Of a DNA stretch of 64,000 bases, positions 1 to 9,300 are shown piece after piece; the first letter of the stretch is position 1; every line of letters starts with the position of its first letter. Under the pieces are notes generated by a model. The model worked only from the letters and a program-made list of their open reading frames with translations, did no database searches and had not been told where the DNA came from. The position numbers and the translations under genes were made by a program. The stretch lies in contig CAYFWF010000047.1 of the NCBI GenBank assembly GCA_964346815.1, positions 1 to 64,000 of the forward strand, given 5' to 3'. The stretch comes from CAYFWF01 sp964346815 (lineage in GTDB: Bacteria; Acidobacteriota; Aminicenantia; Aminicenantales; Aminicenantaceae).

Positions 1-129
1 GAAAAAAAAAGTGAATTAGAAAAGTTTGGATGGAGTGTAGAAGCTCCTATAGGAAATTTAGATCGCTATTATCACTATCCACCACATGCTATTTTGAACT
101 ACGTAATTGAAGAAATAAAGTCTGAGTAA
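1..129 (+). CDS. C-terminal end of an unrecognised protein (partial)
   Basis: An open frame runs from the first base of the window to a TAA at 127-129, giving the last 42 residues of a protein whose start lies outside. The tail is acidic and aromatic, with a DRYYHYPP stretch and an end of EEIKSE. I do not recognise the family. The frame is open and has protein-like composition, so it is probably a real gene end, but 42 residues are too few to assign a function. Confidence 0.45.
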   Translation, partial: EKKSELEKFGWSVEAPIGNLDRYYHYPPHAILNYVIEEIKSE

Positions 130-482
130 AAAAGAGAAAATAATTCTGTCACAATTCCTAACACAGACTTAGAGATTTTTCTTGTAATCCCTTGATATTA
201 AAGCAGATTAGGAAGTCATCCGAGAGACTGAAAATCTTTCTATGTCTGTGGTTTGATTTTGTTATACTCAGGATCGTTCTGAGAGCCTTGAATTTTGGGC
301 ATAATTTTGAGAATCCATTTTGTTCAAGATAATTTCCCTTCTGTGCAATCGTCTATCTCAGCGAGGCAACTTTCCAGCGTCACGCTGTCTTTTTAAAATT
401 AAGGTAATAGATTTAAAGTCAATTTATAAGAAAAAGCAATTCCTTATATGACGGCACACACCAAAACTGTCTGAAAATTACT
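130..482. other. Gene-free, AT-rich stretch
   Basis: No open frame of convincing length, RNA gene or clear terminator was seen here. The stretch lies between the partial gene at the left edge and the first tRNA-like scar. Confidence 0.4.
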
Positions 483-806
483 TTAATTTATCATATCAGG
501 AATGAAATAAAAATTGAGAGGAAAAGCCTTTGTTCCTAGCGGAATCTCTAGTGGACGATACTGGATTCGAGCCAGTGACACCCGTCTTTTAAGATCGGTA
601 ATTTTTTCAGACATTCCCTCTTTAAGTGGTGTCATTTCTATTTCTTTTTCTTTTCTTCTTATCGGAACTTTCTCTCTTTTTATGGACTCCGAAGACTCCG
701 GATACTTCTCTTGAGCGACTAATTCCAAACCTTTATGCTTAACAGCTCTTCTCTTATTTTTAACAGTATTGCTGTTAGCTTTCTTTTTATTAGTGTCAGA
801 TTTCAT
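483..806 (-). CDS. Doubtful small basic hypothetical protein
   Basis: A 107-residue minus-strand frame could start at ATG 806 (MKSDTNKKK). It is very rich in Lys, Arg and Glu and matches no family I know. No good Shine-Dalgarno sequence precedes it, and its C-terminal third reads straight through a tRNA-like 3' half at 549-598. That argues for a chance frame, or for a chimeric remnant of a decayed gene. Upstream on the same strand are two more short coding remnants, including a helix-turn-helix piece, so the whole 480-1110 interval looks like a degraded locus. Confidence 0.2.
   Translation of the reverse strand: MKSDTNKKKANSNTVKNKRRAVKHKGLELVAQEKYPESSESIKREKVPIRRKEKEIEMTPLKEGMSEKITDLKRRVSLARIQYRPLEIPLGTKAFPLNFYFIPDMIN
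549..598 (-). pseudogene. tRNA-like 3' half (anticodon arm to CCA-like end)
   Basis: On the minus strand the segment gives a near-complete anticodon stem around the loop CTTAAAA, a 5-nt variable region, a perfect 5-bp T stem around CTCGAAT, seven acceptor bases (ATCGTCC), a discriminator A and CTA in place of CCA. No matching 5' half (D arm and acceptor 5' strand) is found nearby. This is what remains when a tRNA gene is cut near its anticodon, as at an old integration site. The short variable region does not fit a normal leucine tRNA, so its identity is uncertain. Confidence 0.4.
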
Positions 807-966
807 CAACTTGATGGATCCAGCTTCCTGGGATCATTTGCCTGTATTACTGTACTCTACTTTAATGAAATAGCCTCCTCGTTTTTTACCAGCAACACCA
901 GCATTGCTGTTATTACCCATGCTCCACCGTTGTCCTTATTTCCTCTTCGGGAATTCCTGGGAAATT

Positions 967-1110
967 TCAATCAAGCTCATTTTGATCTATGTTGCTGACT
1001 TGTTGACTCCACTCTTTTCGTATCTTCTTTACATTGAGGCAGATAGTATCTCTGTGCACTCCTAATTTCTCAGCAACTTCTAGCTGTGTGATTGCCAAGT
1101 CCGAGTCCAG
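967..1110 (-). pseudogene. Helix-turn-helix gene fragment
   Basis: A 47-residue minus-strand frame bounded by stops contains a typical HTH signature (TQLEVAEKLGVHRDTIC) followed by a basic-aromatic helix (KKIRKEWSQQ). It has no ATG and no ribosome-binding site. A second short frame (850-990 region, minus, starting MGNNSNAGVAGKKRGG) follows it. Together they look like shreds of a DNA-binding or phage-type gene. What it once was cannot be told from this length. Confidence 0.4.
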
Positions 1111-1158
1111 CTAAGTTATAAGTCAACTACTGAATCGATATCAGGGAGGAAGGTTAGC

Positions 1159-2226
1159 CTATCGGGTTTTCAAGATGCGGATCATTTCTGCGCCGAACTC
1201 ATCTGGTTCCTCGAAGAAGGGGAAGTGTGCAGAGTTGTCGAACCAAACAATCTCTTTGTAAGGCGCCTCGAGAATGGAGCAGTATTTTTGGACCAGCTCG
1301 AACGGTGTCACATAATCATGGCGCCCGCTGAAGAAATAAATGGGGACCTCGAATTCTCTCACATTATCCATCAAGGGGCCCGCGATGACATTGTATTGCA
1401 TGTAGCGGGAGGAAAAGCTCGAACCCTTGGAAATCTTGAGTATATCGAAGAATCCGTACTCGGGAGAAAGGATGCCGGCTTTTATGAACGGCATGTAGCT
1501 TGTCGCTCCAACCAGCTCCCCCCCGAACTTGAATAGCCATTTTTCATGAACAGAGGGGCCGTATATTTTGAGCTCTTCAAGAGCTTCGGGAATATTCCGG
1601 CTTTCGGCTGTTTCAAGAATAAAACGGGCTTGTATTTCTGTGGCCTTTTCATCGTCGACGACCTGGCCGATACCTATATAGGCTTCGACAAGTTCAGGAT
1701 TCCCGGAGGTGAATAAGGTCCCCAAATAGCTGCCGAAGGAATGCCCCGCAAGGTAGACCTTATCCTGACTATATCGACGGCACAAAATGTGGATGAGCTC
1801 CTTTGTATCCGCTAAAAGTTGAGCAACATTTAGAGAAGAAACCGGCAGATCATCGCAGAAAGACTTGCCGGCGCCGCGCCGGTCCCATTGTACGCAGATG
1901 AACTCTTTCTCGAGAGGATGCTGGAAGACATGAGAAAGATACATCATAGGCATTCCGGGACCGCCGTGGAGGAACAAAAGGATCGGATTGGAAACATCGT
2001 CTCCCCGGATCGATATCCACTGCTCATAACCGCTGATCGTTATTTTCTCCAGAGAGGTTATGCTATCGGGCGGAATTTTACCCTCCTGGTCTCTTATTTT
2101 CGGCGTGTGCGGCCTCATCAGATACAGAATTAAAAGGAAAAGGACAATAACAATGCCCACCATCCAGAAAATGATCTTGAAAAATTTGGGCACTCGCATC
2201 TTTTTATGTCTCTTTCCAACTCGCAT
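1159..2226 (-). CDS. Membrane-anchored alpha/beta hydrolase, proline iminopeptidase-like
   Basis: A 355-residue serine hydrolase of the S33-type alpha/beta fold. One N-terminal membrane segment lies at about residues 15-37. The oxyanion motif HGGPG is at 87-91 and DRRGAGKS at 115-122. The nucleophile is S163 in GHSFGS, with a plausible acid D304 (GRHDYVTP) and His334 (NSAHFPF). All catalytic parts are present, so the gene is probably functional, releasing N-terminal residues or cleaving small esters at the cell envelope. It stands alone among decayed sequence. A second in-frame ATG at codon 10 is an equally possible start. The substrate cannot be predicted. Confidence 0.85.
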   Translation of the reverse strand: MRVGKRHKKMRVPKFFKIIFWMVGIVIVLFLLILYLMRPHTPKIRDQEGKIPPDSITSLEKITISGYEQWISIRGDDVSNPILLFLHGGPGMPMMYLSHVFQHPLEKEFICVQWDRRGAGKSFCDDLPVSSLNVAQLLADTKELIHILCRRYSQDKVYLAGHSFGSYLGTLFTSGNPELVEAYIGIGQVVDDEKATEIQARFILETAESRNIPEALEELKIYGPSVHEKWLFKFGGELVGATSYMPFIKAGILSPEYGFFDILKISKGSSFSSRYMQYNVIAGPLMDNVREFEVPIYFFSGRHDYVTPFELVQKYCSILEAPYKEIVWFDNSAHFPFFEEPDEFGAEMIRILKTR

Positions 2227-2567
2227 GTCGTCGAATGATTCGGATACGCGCCTTGATTTCTAAAGCGACGTTTTTATTCTCTCATTGTAATTCAGATTTA
2301 AGCTTTTTATCAAGTTCTTGAGCGATAGGCTTTGATATAGCTTTCTCCTTAGCCGCATGGCTTCGGCTTAGGTCTTTTTCCTCTCAGAGATCTACGGTTT
2401 TTCATGTTTTTCCTTTACAACAATACTTGCAGATCCCGCCTGCAAGCAGCCAACTGTGAGATGGGATGACCCGCCAGTTAGTCGAAAAGGGGTTCTTGTT
2501 TTTTCCTTGTTCTTTACAGGTAATTATTTCTTGTCTACAATCAATCCAATTCTTTTTTTAAGTGTCG
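2227..2567. other. Gene-free stretch with an unassigned short open frame
   Basis: No gene can be supported. On the minus strand a short open piece with a Cys-x2-Cys pair (GGICKYCC) is visible around 2400-2520. It is too short, and lacks a start, to be called. Confidence 0.3.
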
Positions 2568-2900
2568 TCAATATCTTCTAAATGAATTTATCCTCTCCCA
2601 TTTCTCTATTTTCAGTCTTCTCCAATAAGCCCAGTCATAAACCCAATCTGGACATCTTTTGACTGTGATTCCTTCCGATCTTAGCCACCTTTGAATTGCC
2701 CTTCTTGGCACATGGAGAAGCCGTGAAGTAGCCCTGACTCCTACAGTCGTTGCTTTTTCGATGGCATATTCCTTCTGTTCTTGAGTATAGTGTCCTCCTT
2801 TAGGATTTAAGCTTTGGAAATAAAGCAATTGTTTACGATTTTCAGCATCAATCCACAATCTGATCAATGCTCTTGTACTTAATTTGTCTAGTCTATTCAT
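2568..2900 (-). CDS. Small helix-turn-helix DNA-binding protein
   Basis: A 110-residue protein with a clear helix-turn-helix at about residues 40-78 (YTQEQKEYAIEKA, then VRATSRLLHVPRRAIQRWL), of the kind found in IS3-type transposase OrfA subunits and phage regulators. The C-terminus is rich in Trp, Tyr and Arg. I chose the ATG at 2900 rather than the longer frame to 2939 because a GGAGG sits about 6 bases before it. No OrfB or DDE catalytic gene follows, so it is either a stand-alone regulator or a leftover of an insertion sequence. Its position next to tRNA scars supports a mobile origin. Confidence 0.55.
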   Translation of the reverse strand: MNRLDKLSTRALIRLWIDAENRKQLLYFQSLNPKGGHYTQEQKEYAIEKATTVGVRATSRLLHVPRRAIQRWLRSEGITVKRCPDWVYDWAYWRRLKIEKWERINSFRRY

Positions 2901-2964
2901 GCTGCCCTCCATAGACCAAGATATCTTCCCATGTGACAAATAAGTGACAAATTCTGTTGACTAG

Positions 2965-3220
2965 CGCTGAAGCTATGGTATTCCGGTTGAAAGACAAAAA
3001 TGGGGTTTCCCAGGGGAAAACAGAGAAATCAGGCTGGCTGGGAAGCAGGGATTCGAACCCCGAATCCATGATCCAGAGTCATGTGTCCATGTAGACAACA
3101 GCTCGTGGGCCAAATACGGGTCAAAAATGACTGAAAATGGCTGAAACTATGGTAATAGGATTGAAAATCCGAAAGACTTAAAAATCATCAAAAGGCAAAG
3201 ATTTCCTGGGTTAACAGGAG
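2965..3220. repeat. Two diverged direct repeats forming tRNA 3' flanks
   Basis: The block starting at 2965 (GCTGAAGCTATGGTA) is repeated at 3140 (GCTGAAACTATGGTA). Both copies continue with TTGAAA, GAC and a TTTCC(C/T)GGG...AACAG stretch. Each copy lies just past the 3' end of a minus-strand tRNA: the tRNA-Gln relic for the first and the intact tRNA-Leu for the second. The shared flank suggests duplication or recombination of a tRNA locus. Confidence 0.5.
3035..3083 (-). pseudogene. tRNA-Gln(CUG) 3'-half relic with encoded CCA
   Basis: On the minus strand there is a complete anticodon arm (CATGA / CTCTGGA loop / TCATG, anticodon CUG), a T arm with loop TTCGAAT, the acceptor 3' strand CTTCCCA, discriminator G and an encoded CCA. 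The D arm and acceptor 5' strand (expected TGGGAAG) are missing. A fragment running from the anticodon to the 3' end is the usual footprint of a tyrosine-recombinase attachment site in a tRNA gene. No integrase is present in the window. Confidence 0.6.
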
Positions 3221-3221
3221 T

Positions 3222-3307
3222 GCCGGGGGCCGGACTCGAACCGGCACGTAGGTACAACCTACGAGGGATTTTAAGTCCCTTGCGTCTACCAATTCCGCCA
3301 CCCCGGC
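3222..3307 (-). tRNA. tRNA-Leu (UAA)
   Basis: An 86-nt type II tRNA. The acceptor stem GCCGGGG pairs with CCCCGGC, the discriminator is A, the D loop has GGTAGAC, the anticodon loop CTTAAAA gives anticodon UAA, a long variable arm follows, and the T loop is TTCGAGT. CCA is not encoded. Its 5' half (3267-3308) is duplicated exactly at 14854-14895, and a decayed full copy lies at 14619-14702. Confidence 0.95.
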
Positions 3308-3390
3308 ACGCTTAGAATCAATGACTGAGATATTTTAGAAGACGCTATTTTTTTCCGACCGTGTCACCATTCTGCTCGTTATGGGCTGAA

Positions 3391-3419
3391 ATTATATCAC
3401 AACCTCATCTTCTGAACAA
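3391..3419 (-). promoter_or_regulatory. Likely promoter of tRNA-Leu
   Basis: On the minus strand TTGTTC (3419-3414), a 17-base spacer and a consensus TATAAT (3396-3391) stand about 84 bases before the tRNA 5' end. The tRNA half at 14854 has a matching arrangement before it. Confidence 0.5.
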
Positions 3420-3441
3420 TTGCACCCAAAGGATATGTGCT

Positions 3442-3470
3442 TTCATTTTATCCGATAATTCTTATATAAT
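3442..3470 (+). promoter_or_regulatory. Possible promoter of the efflux operon
   Basis: A perfect TATAAT (3465-3470) lies 40 bases before the TolC-family start, with a weak TTCATT at -35 distance (17-base spacer). No regulator gene or operator repeat is visible beside it. Confidence 0.45.
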
Positions 3471-3510
3471 CAGTAACTATTATTTTCCAAATAATTAAAA
3501 GGTAAATACA

Positions 3511-4773
3511 ATGAAGAACAAAAGATTTATCTGGTTGCTCACGGTATCGATGCTCATTCTTTCCCCAGGGAACTCTCTATTGGCACAAGAAAAGTATTCA
3601 CTCGAAAAAATCGTCGATCTCTACAAGCAGAACAACATTGCCCTGAAGATAAATAAGATGGAAATTGACAATGCCGTCTCCCGAAAGAAAATCGCCGGAG
3701 CTTGGGAAAATCCGTCGATTCGATACATTCAAGAAGGGATCAACATAGGGACTCAAGATAATCCTATTAAAGGAAGAGAATTTCAACTTGCCATGGAACA
3801 GAAGATTCCTCTAAGCGGAAGATTAGGACTGCAGTCAAAGCATGCTGAGCAGGGCATTCATATCGCTTCCGAAGAATACCGGCAAGTCTTTTGGTCTGGA
3901 TTATCCTATATCAAGACATTGTTCTACGAGATCCAGTTTCTTAACAATACCCAGGACATCCTGGAAAAAATGAGACAGAAGATCGAAGAGCTCAACACCA
4001 TCATAATCGAGAATTATGAACGGGGGGAAGCTTCTGGGATCGACACGGCCCGGATAACAATGATTCTCAAAGACATCGATTTAGAAAAGTATTCTGTCGA
4101 TACTTCCTTGGATTTAAAAAAAAGAGAGCTCATCACACTGCTCGATCTCTCGAATGAACCAACACAAATCTCCTTTATGGAACCATATTATCATTATGTC
4201 ATTATCGAAGAAAAAAGCGATTTGAGTCAATCGCTGGTCGAAAATAACCCGCAAATTCAAATACTGATCAATTCACAAAAACGCGAGGAAATCCAGTTGT
4301 CTCTCGAAAAAAGGAAAAACTTCCCGGATCTCACAGCAGCCGGAGGATACAAAAAAGAAGATCTCTATGACACATATGCTTTTTCTTTATCTCTGAACAT
4401 TCCTCTATTTAACCAGCACGGAGGAGAAATCCAAGTCGCAAAAAACAATATGAGGATGAACGAACTGCAGCAAAGACTGATCACGAAGGAATTATTGGAG
4501 GCGTTTGAGAGAGAACACGCAAAGCATCTTAAGTCAAAAGAGCTCATTCAGCTGTTCAAAGCTCAATATCTGAGCCAGGCAGATAAACTGGAAAACTCTA
4601 CGGTGGCAGCCTACAAAGGAGGCGAGGTCAATATGCTCGTCCTTGTGGACGCCCTCCAATCGGCCCTCAAAACCCGTCTCGAATTCATCGATCTAATCCT
4701 GCAAAACAATGTCGCTGTCTTCAACATCGAAAAAATGATAGGCAGGGAGATCGATTCGGAGAAAATACAATGA
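3511..4773 (+). CDS. TolC-family outer membrane efflux protein
   Basis: A 420-residue outer-membrane channel component of a tripartite efflux pump. A signal peptide (about residues 1-25, cleaved near LLA-QEK) precedes the long helical repeats of the outer membrane efflux family, typical for CusC/TolC-like proteins of 400-450 residues. It forms the exit duct across the outer membrane. The stop overlaps the start of the adaptor gene by four bases (ATGA), so the genes are translationally coupled. Following genes encode the periplasmic adaptor and inner membrane pump. The substrate is set by the pump and is probably a metal ion. Confidence 0.9.
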   Translation: MKNKRFIWLLTVSMLILSPGNSLLAQEKYSLEKIVDLYKQNNIALKINKMEIDNAVSRKKIAGAWENPSIRYIQEGINIGTQDNPIKGREFQLAMEQKIPLSGRLGLQSKHAEQGIHIASEEYRQVFWSGLSYIKTLFYEIQFLNNTQDILEKMRQKIEELNTIIIENYERGEASGIDTARITMILKDIDLEKYSVDTSLDLKKRELITLLDLSNEPTQISFMEPYYHYVIIEEKSDLSQSLVENNPQIQILINSQKREEIQLSLEKRKNFPDLTAAGGYKKEDLYDTYAFSLSLNIPLFNQHGGEIQVAKNNMRMNELQQRLITKELLEAFEREHAKHLKSKELIQLFKAQYLSQADKLENSTVAAYKGGEVNMLVLVDALQSALKTRLEFIDLILQNNVAVFNIEKMIGREIDSEKIQ

Positions 4774-6338
4774 AAAACAAATTCTTATTTTTCGGCGCTT
4801 TATTGGTCTTTACATACATTACTTCTCTTTGTATAGGGTGTACGGCAAAAAAAGAAAGTGCAGAGCCTGATTATTCTGTCTCATTGACGGATTGGAGCGA
4901 TAAGCTCGAAGTGTTTATGGAATACCAAATGCCTACCCCTGGAGAAGAAATAAGTTTTGGCGTTCATGTAACGGATTTGAGTGATTTCAAACCCATCACA
5001 GAGGGAACACTGGCTCTTGTTTTCGTCAACCGCACCTCCGGACAAAAATCCGAAGCTCGAGCGGAAAATCCCATAAGGGACGGGATCTTCTCACCAAAAC
5101 ATACTTTTACCGAACCGGGAGAATACGACTTAGGCCTGACGCTCGAATCCGAAAAGGTCACGGATACCATGGACCTTGGAACTCTTGAGGTCTTCGAATC
5201 TTTATCGCTGCCTGAAAACGATGAAAAAATGTCCATCGATGAGGTGACTTTCCTCAAAGAGCAGCAGTGGAAAATGGAGTTCGATGTTGAACCCACAGAA
5301 ATGCGGACCATCACGAACACCGTATCTGCTCCTGGAAAAATTATTGCTGCCCTCTACAGAATGGCGAAAATAAGTCCCCCACTTGACGGCAAAATAACAT
5401 TAGACAAAAACGTCGTTCTGCCAAAACATGGGGATATGGTCAAATCAGGAGACATCCTCGCAATTATCGAACCATCTCTTGCATCATTCTCGAATTCTGA
5501 CGGATACCAGATCGATCTGGAAGTGAAAAATTCCGAAACAAAACTCAAACTCGCTCAAAGCGAAGTGGAAAGACTGCGTGCGCTGTATGAAAAAGAAGCA
5601 GTTCCCAAAAAGAGACTGCTGGAAGCAGAAGCCGAACTGAATATCGCAGAGGCAAATTATAATAAAGCCATTAACAAGAAAGCGGCCTTCCAAAACATAA
5701 AGCTCCAGCCAGGTTCTGATTCCCAAAGCCCCTATTATTATGTCCGGGCACCCATCGACGGAAAAATAGTCGACCTGACATACACGCTGGGGGAACAGAT
5801 CAAAGCCGGCGACATCATCATGACTGTACTCGACGATTCGAAAGTCTGGCTCGACATTGCCGTCTTCGAAAACGATATCGCCAAAATCAAAGGCTCATCC
5901 GGCGGGTACTTTACGATGACAGATAAAAGCCAGACATTCAATTTAGCCCAATACGATGGAGAATTGTTCTTTTTTGGTACAGTCATAGATGAGAGCACAA
6001 GAACGATCTCCGTCATTTATGAGTTATCGAATCCGTCCAGCGAATTTTTGGTCGGCTCGTTCATCACCGCGCACCTGAATACGGCCGAGAACATTCAGAC
6101 GATAAGCATCCCCAAGTCTGCCATATTTGACTCCGGAGGAAAAAAAGTCTGCTTTGTTCAGATCGGAGGGGAATCCTTTGAAAAGAGGGTCATTGAGCTG
6201 GGAATCGAAGGCCAAGACCATTTTCAAGTCCTCAACGGCCTTCAATCAGGAGAAAAAATCGTTGTTAAGGGAGGGTATGCCATTAAATTAGCAGCAGAGT
6301 CTTCCAGCAAAGATGTGGGAGAAGGACATTATCATTAA
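4770..6338 (+). CDS. RND periplasmic adaptor (CusB/HlyD type) with an extra N-terminal domain
   Basis: A 522-residue membrane fusion protein. The N-terminus is a lipoprotein-like signal with Cys24 (IGC) as likely lipid site. Residues about 30-150 form an extra beta domain resembling the YtkA/FixH type, with a repeated GEEISFGVHV / GEYDLGLTLE pattern. The rest has the usual barrel-sandwich, alpha-hairpin (about residues 250-300) and beta-barrel domains. It links the inner membrane pump to the TolC channel. The C-terminus ends in EGHYH, which could touch metal. The unusual N-terminal domain makes it longer than ordinary adaptors. Confidence 0.88.
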   Translation: MKNKFLFFGALLVFTYITSLCIGCTAKKESAEPDYSVSLTDWSDKLEVFMEYQMPTPGEEISFGVHVTDLSDFKPITEGTLALVFVNRTSGQKSEARAENPIRDGIFSPKHTFTEPGEYDLGLTLESEKVTDTMDLGTLEVFESLSLPENDEKMSIDEVTFLKEQQWKMEFDVEPTEMRTITNTVSAPGKIIAALYRMAKISPPLDGKITLDKNVVLPKHGDMVKSGDILAIIEPSLASFSNSDGYQIDLEVKNSETKLKLAQSEVERLRALYEKEAVPKKRLLEAEAELNIAEANYNKAINKKAAFQNIKLQPGSDSQSPYYYVRAPIDGKIVDLTYTLGEQIKAGDIIMTVLDDSKVWLDIAVFENDIAKIKGSSGGYFTMTDKSQTFNLAQYDGELFFFGTVIDESTRTISVIYELSNPSSEFLVGSFITAHLNTAENIQTISIPKSAIFDSGGKKVCFVQIGGESFEKRVIELGIEGQDHFQVLNGLQSGEKIVVKGGYAIKLAAESSSKDVGEGHYH

Positions 6339-6354
6339 ATAACAAAGAGGCAAC

Positions 6355-9300
6355 ATGCTTAGCAAAATCATAAATTGGTCCTTATCGAACAGAGCGATCG
6401 TCATTTATTTGACAGCATTGCTGTTGATCCTGGGAGTTTACATAACATCCCGGATTCCGGTAGATGTTTTCCCTGATCTGACCGCTCCCACGGTCACGAT
6501 TCTCACCGAAGCTCACGGAATGGCGCCGGAAGAAATTGAAATATTGATCAGCTTTCCGATCGAATCGGCCCTCAACGGGGCGGCAAACGTAAGAAGGGTA
6601 CGATCCATATCAGCCATCGGATTATCTATCGTCTGGGTTGAGTTTGATTGGGGAATGGATATATACAATGCGCGCCAGATAGTCAACGAAAAACTTCAAC
6701 AGGTCGCAGCCCAACTTCCCCCTGAAAGCGATCCTCCTTTCATGGCACCTATCTCGTCGTTGATGGGAGAGATTTATTTGGTCGGACTCACAGGAGAAAA
6801 GGCCTCTCTTATGGAGCTGCGATCAATCGCTGATTGGGAGATAAGACGGCGCCTCCTCTCGGTCCGTGGCGTATCACAGGTCATTCCCATTGGAGGAGAC
6901 GTCAGACAATATCACGTCACCGTCGATCCCTTAAAAGCCAAGGAATACGGAATCTCTCTTCAGAAAATCGATGCGGCAATCGAGCAATCCAACGAAAACT
7001 CTGCCAGCGGCTTCACCGTTCAGTCAGGCATGGAATACATCATCAGAGGGCTGGGAAGGATACAGGCTTTGGAGGACCTAAAGAATTCTGTGGTTACGAT
7101 AATAGAATCCAAGCCTATTCTCTTGAAACACATAGCCGAAGTATCTATAGGTCCAAAAATTATCCGTGGGACTGCTTCGATCAATAAACAACCTTCGGTT
7201 ATCGTGTCAATCATGAAGCAGCCAGATGTCAACACCCTGGAATTAACCAGAGAGATTGAGGATGTTCTCGCGGACATTCAATCGAAACTTCCTTCGAACA
7301 TCCAGATCAACACAGAAATCTTCAAACAGTCTGATTTTATCAATGTCGCCGTCTCCAACGTTTTTCATGCCATAAGAGATGGAGCCATTTTGGTTGTGAT
7401 CATTCTTTTCCTATTCCTGCTCAACTTCCGGACCACTTTCATCGCTTCCCTGGCCATTCCTCTCTCATTGCTCATCACGGTAATCGTCATGAAGCTGGCA
7501 AATATCACGATCAACACCATGACCCTGGGAGGGATGGCTATCGCAGTGGGGATATTGGTTGACGATGCCATAGTCGATATCGAAAACGTATTCAGGCGGT
7601 TGAAACAGAACATGCACCTACCCGAGGAAAAGAAAAAAAGCATCTTCCAGGTAGTCTACCAAGCTTCAAATGAAATCCGGCACCCGATCCTGTTCGCCAC
7701 TCTCATCATCATCCTGGTATTCGCCCCGCTTTTTTTTCTCAGCGGTTTTGAAGGCAGGTTGTTGAGACCTCTTGGATTGACATACATCCTCTCCATTTTT
7801 GCCTCCTTGATCGTGGCCGTGACCGTGACTCCTGTCCTGAGTTATTATCTCCTCCCCAGCCTGAAAATTCTCAAACGGGAAGGCGATACGCCAGTCGTTC
7901 GATATTTAAAGGCACTTTACAAGCCAATCCTTCAAAAAGTTCTCAAGCACCCAAAATCAGTGCTTATCGTGGCCTTTTCTCTGGTTGTCGTATCTATCGG
8001 TGTCATTCCCTTTTTGGGAAGGAGCTTCCTCCCGAGTTTTAACGAAGGAACTCTCACTTTGAGTGTGAATACAGCTCCTGGAACGTCGCTTTCCGAATCC
8101 GACAAAATCGGCAGCATGGTGGAGACAATCCTTCTCGAGCAGCCAGAGGTTTCATCTACAGCCCGAAGAACAGGTCGAGCCGAACTCGACGAACATGCCC
8201 AAGAGGTCACAGGAGCGGAAGTGGATGTCAGACTGACCATGAAAGACCGCAGCAAAGCGGATTTTTTGGCTGAGCTGAGGAGACAGCTCTCTTTGGTTCC
8301 AGGCACTTTTATCGGTATCGGGCAACCGATCTCCCATCGCATCGATCATCTTCTTTCCGGCACGAAGTCACAAATCGCAGTAAAGATTTTCGGGCCAGAT
8401 ATATACATGTTACGGACCTTAGGAAACAGCGTCAAGGACCTCATGGAAGATATCGACGGAGTTGTCGATCTCGCCATCGAACAGCAGCATGAAATCCCCC
8501 AAATCCAAATAAAGTTCAACCGCATCAATATGGCAAGGTTCGGTTTAAGGACACATGAAGTCGCGGAAAATATCGAGATAGCCTTTCAAGGAAAAATCGT
8601 TTCCCAGATCCTGGAAGGACAGCGCTCATTCGACGTTGTGTTGAGATACGGAGAAGAATTCAGGAAAGATATCGAGTCGATCAAAAGAACCCTTATAGAT
8701 ACACCCTTAGGGGAAAAAGTGCCTTTGCTACAAGTGGCTGATATCCGATATGAAAATGGGCCCAACTTCATAAGCCGTGAAGATGTTCAGAGAAAAATAG
8801 TCGTCCACTGCAACGTAGCAGGAAAAGACCTCAAGAGTGTTATAGACGCCATCGAATCGAAAATTGCAGAAAGCATCGTCATCCCTCCGGATTATTACAT
8901 CTCATTCGGAGGACAATTCGAAAGCGAAGAAAAAGCTTCGAGGATCATCCTTCTGGTGAGTCTGCTCTCCTTGTTAAGCATTTTCGTTCTGCTTTCGATC
9001 TCCTATCACTCCATCAAATCAGCGATGCTGATCATTATCAACCTACCCCTGGCTCTAATTGGAGGGATTGTAGCTGTGCTGCTTTCAGGGGGAACTCTGA
9101 GTATTCCTTCTCTTGTTGGTTTCGTTACCCTCATCGGGATAGCCACCAGAAACGGAATCATGCTGATCTCGCATTACAACCATCTCATAGAGGAAGAACA
9201 AAAGTCCCTGGACGAAGCGGTTATGCAGGGATCTCTGGAACGGTTGATCCCTATTCTCATGACAGCTCTGACAACGAGTCTCGCTCTTATACCCTTAGCA

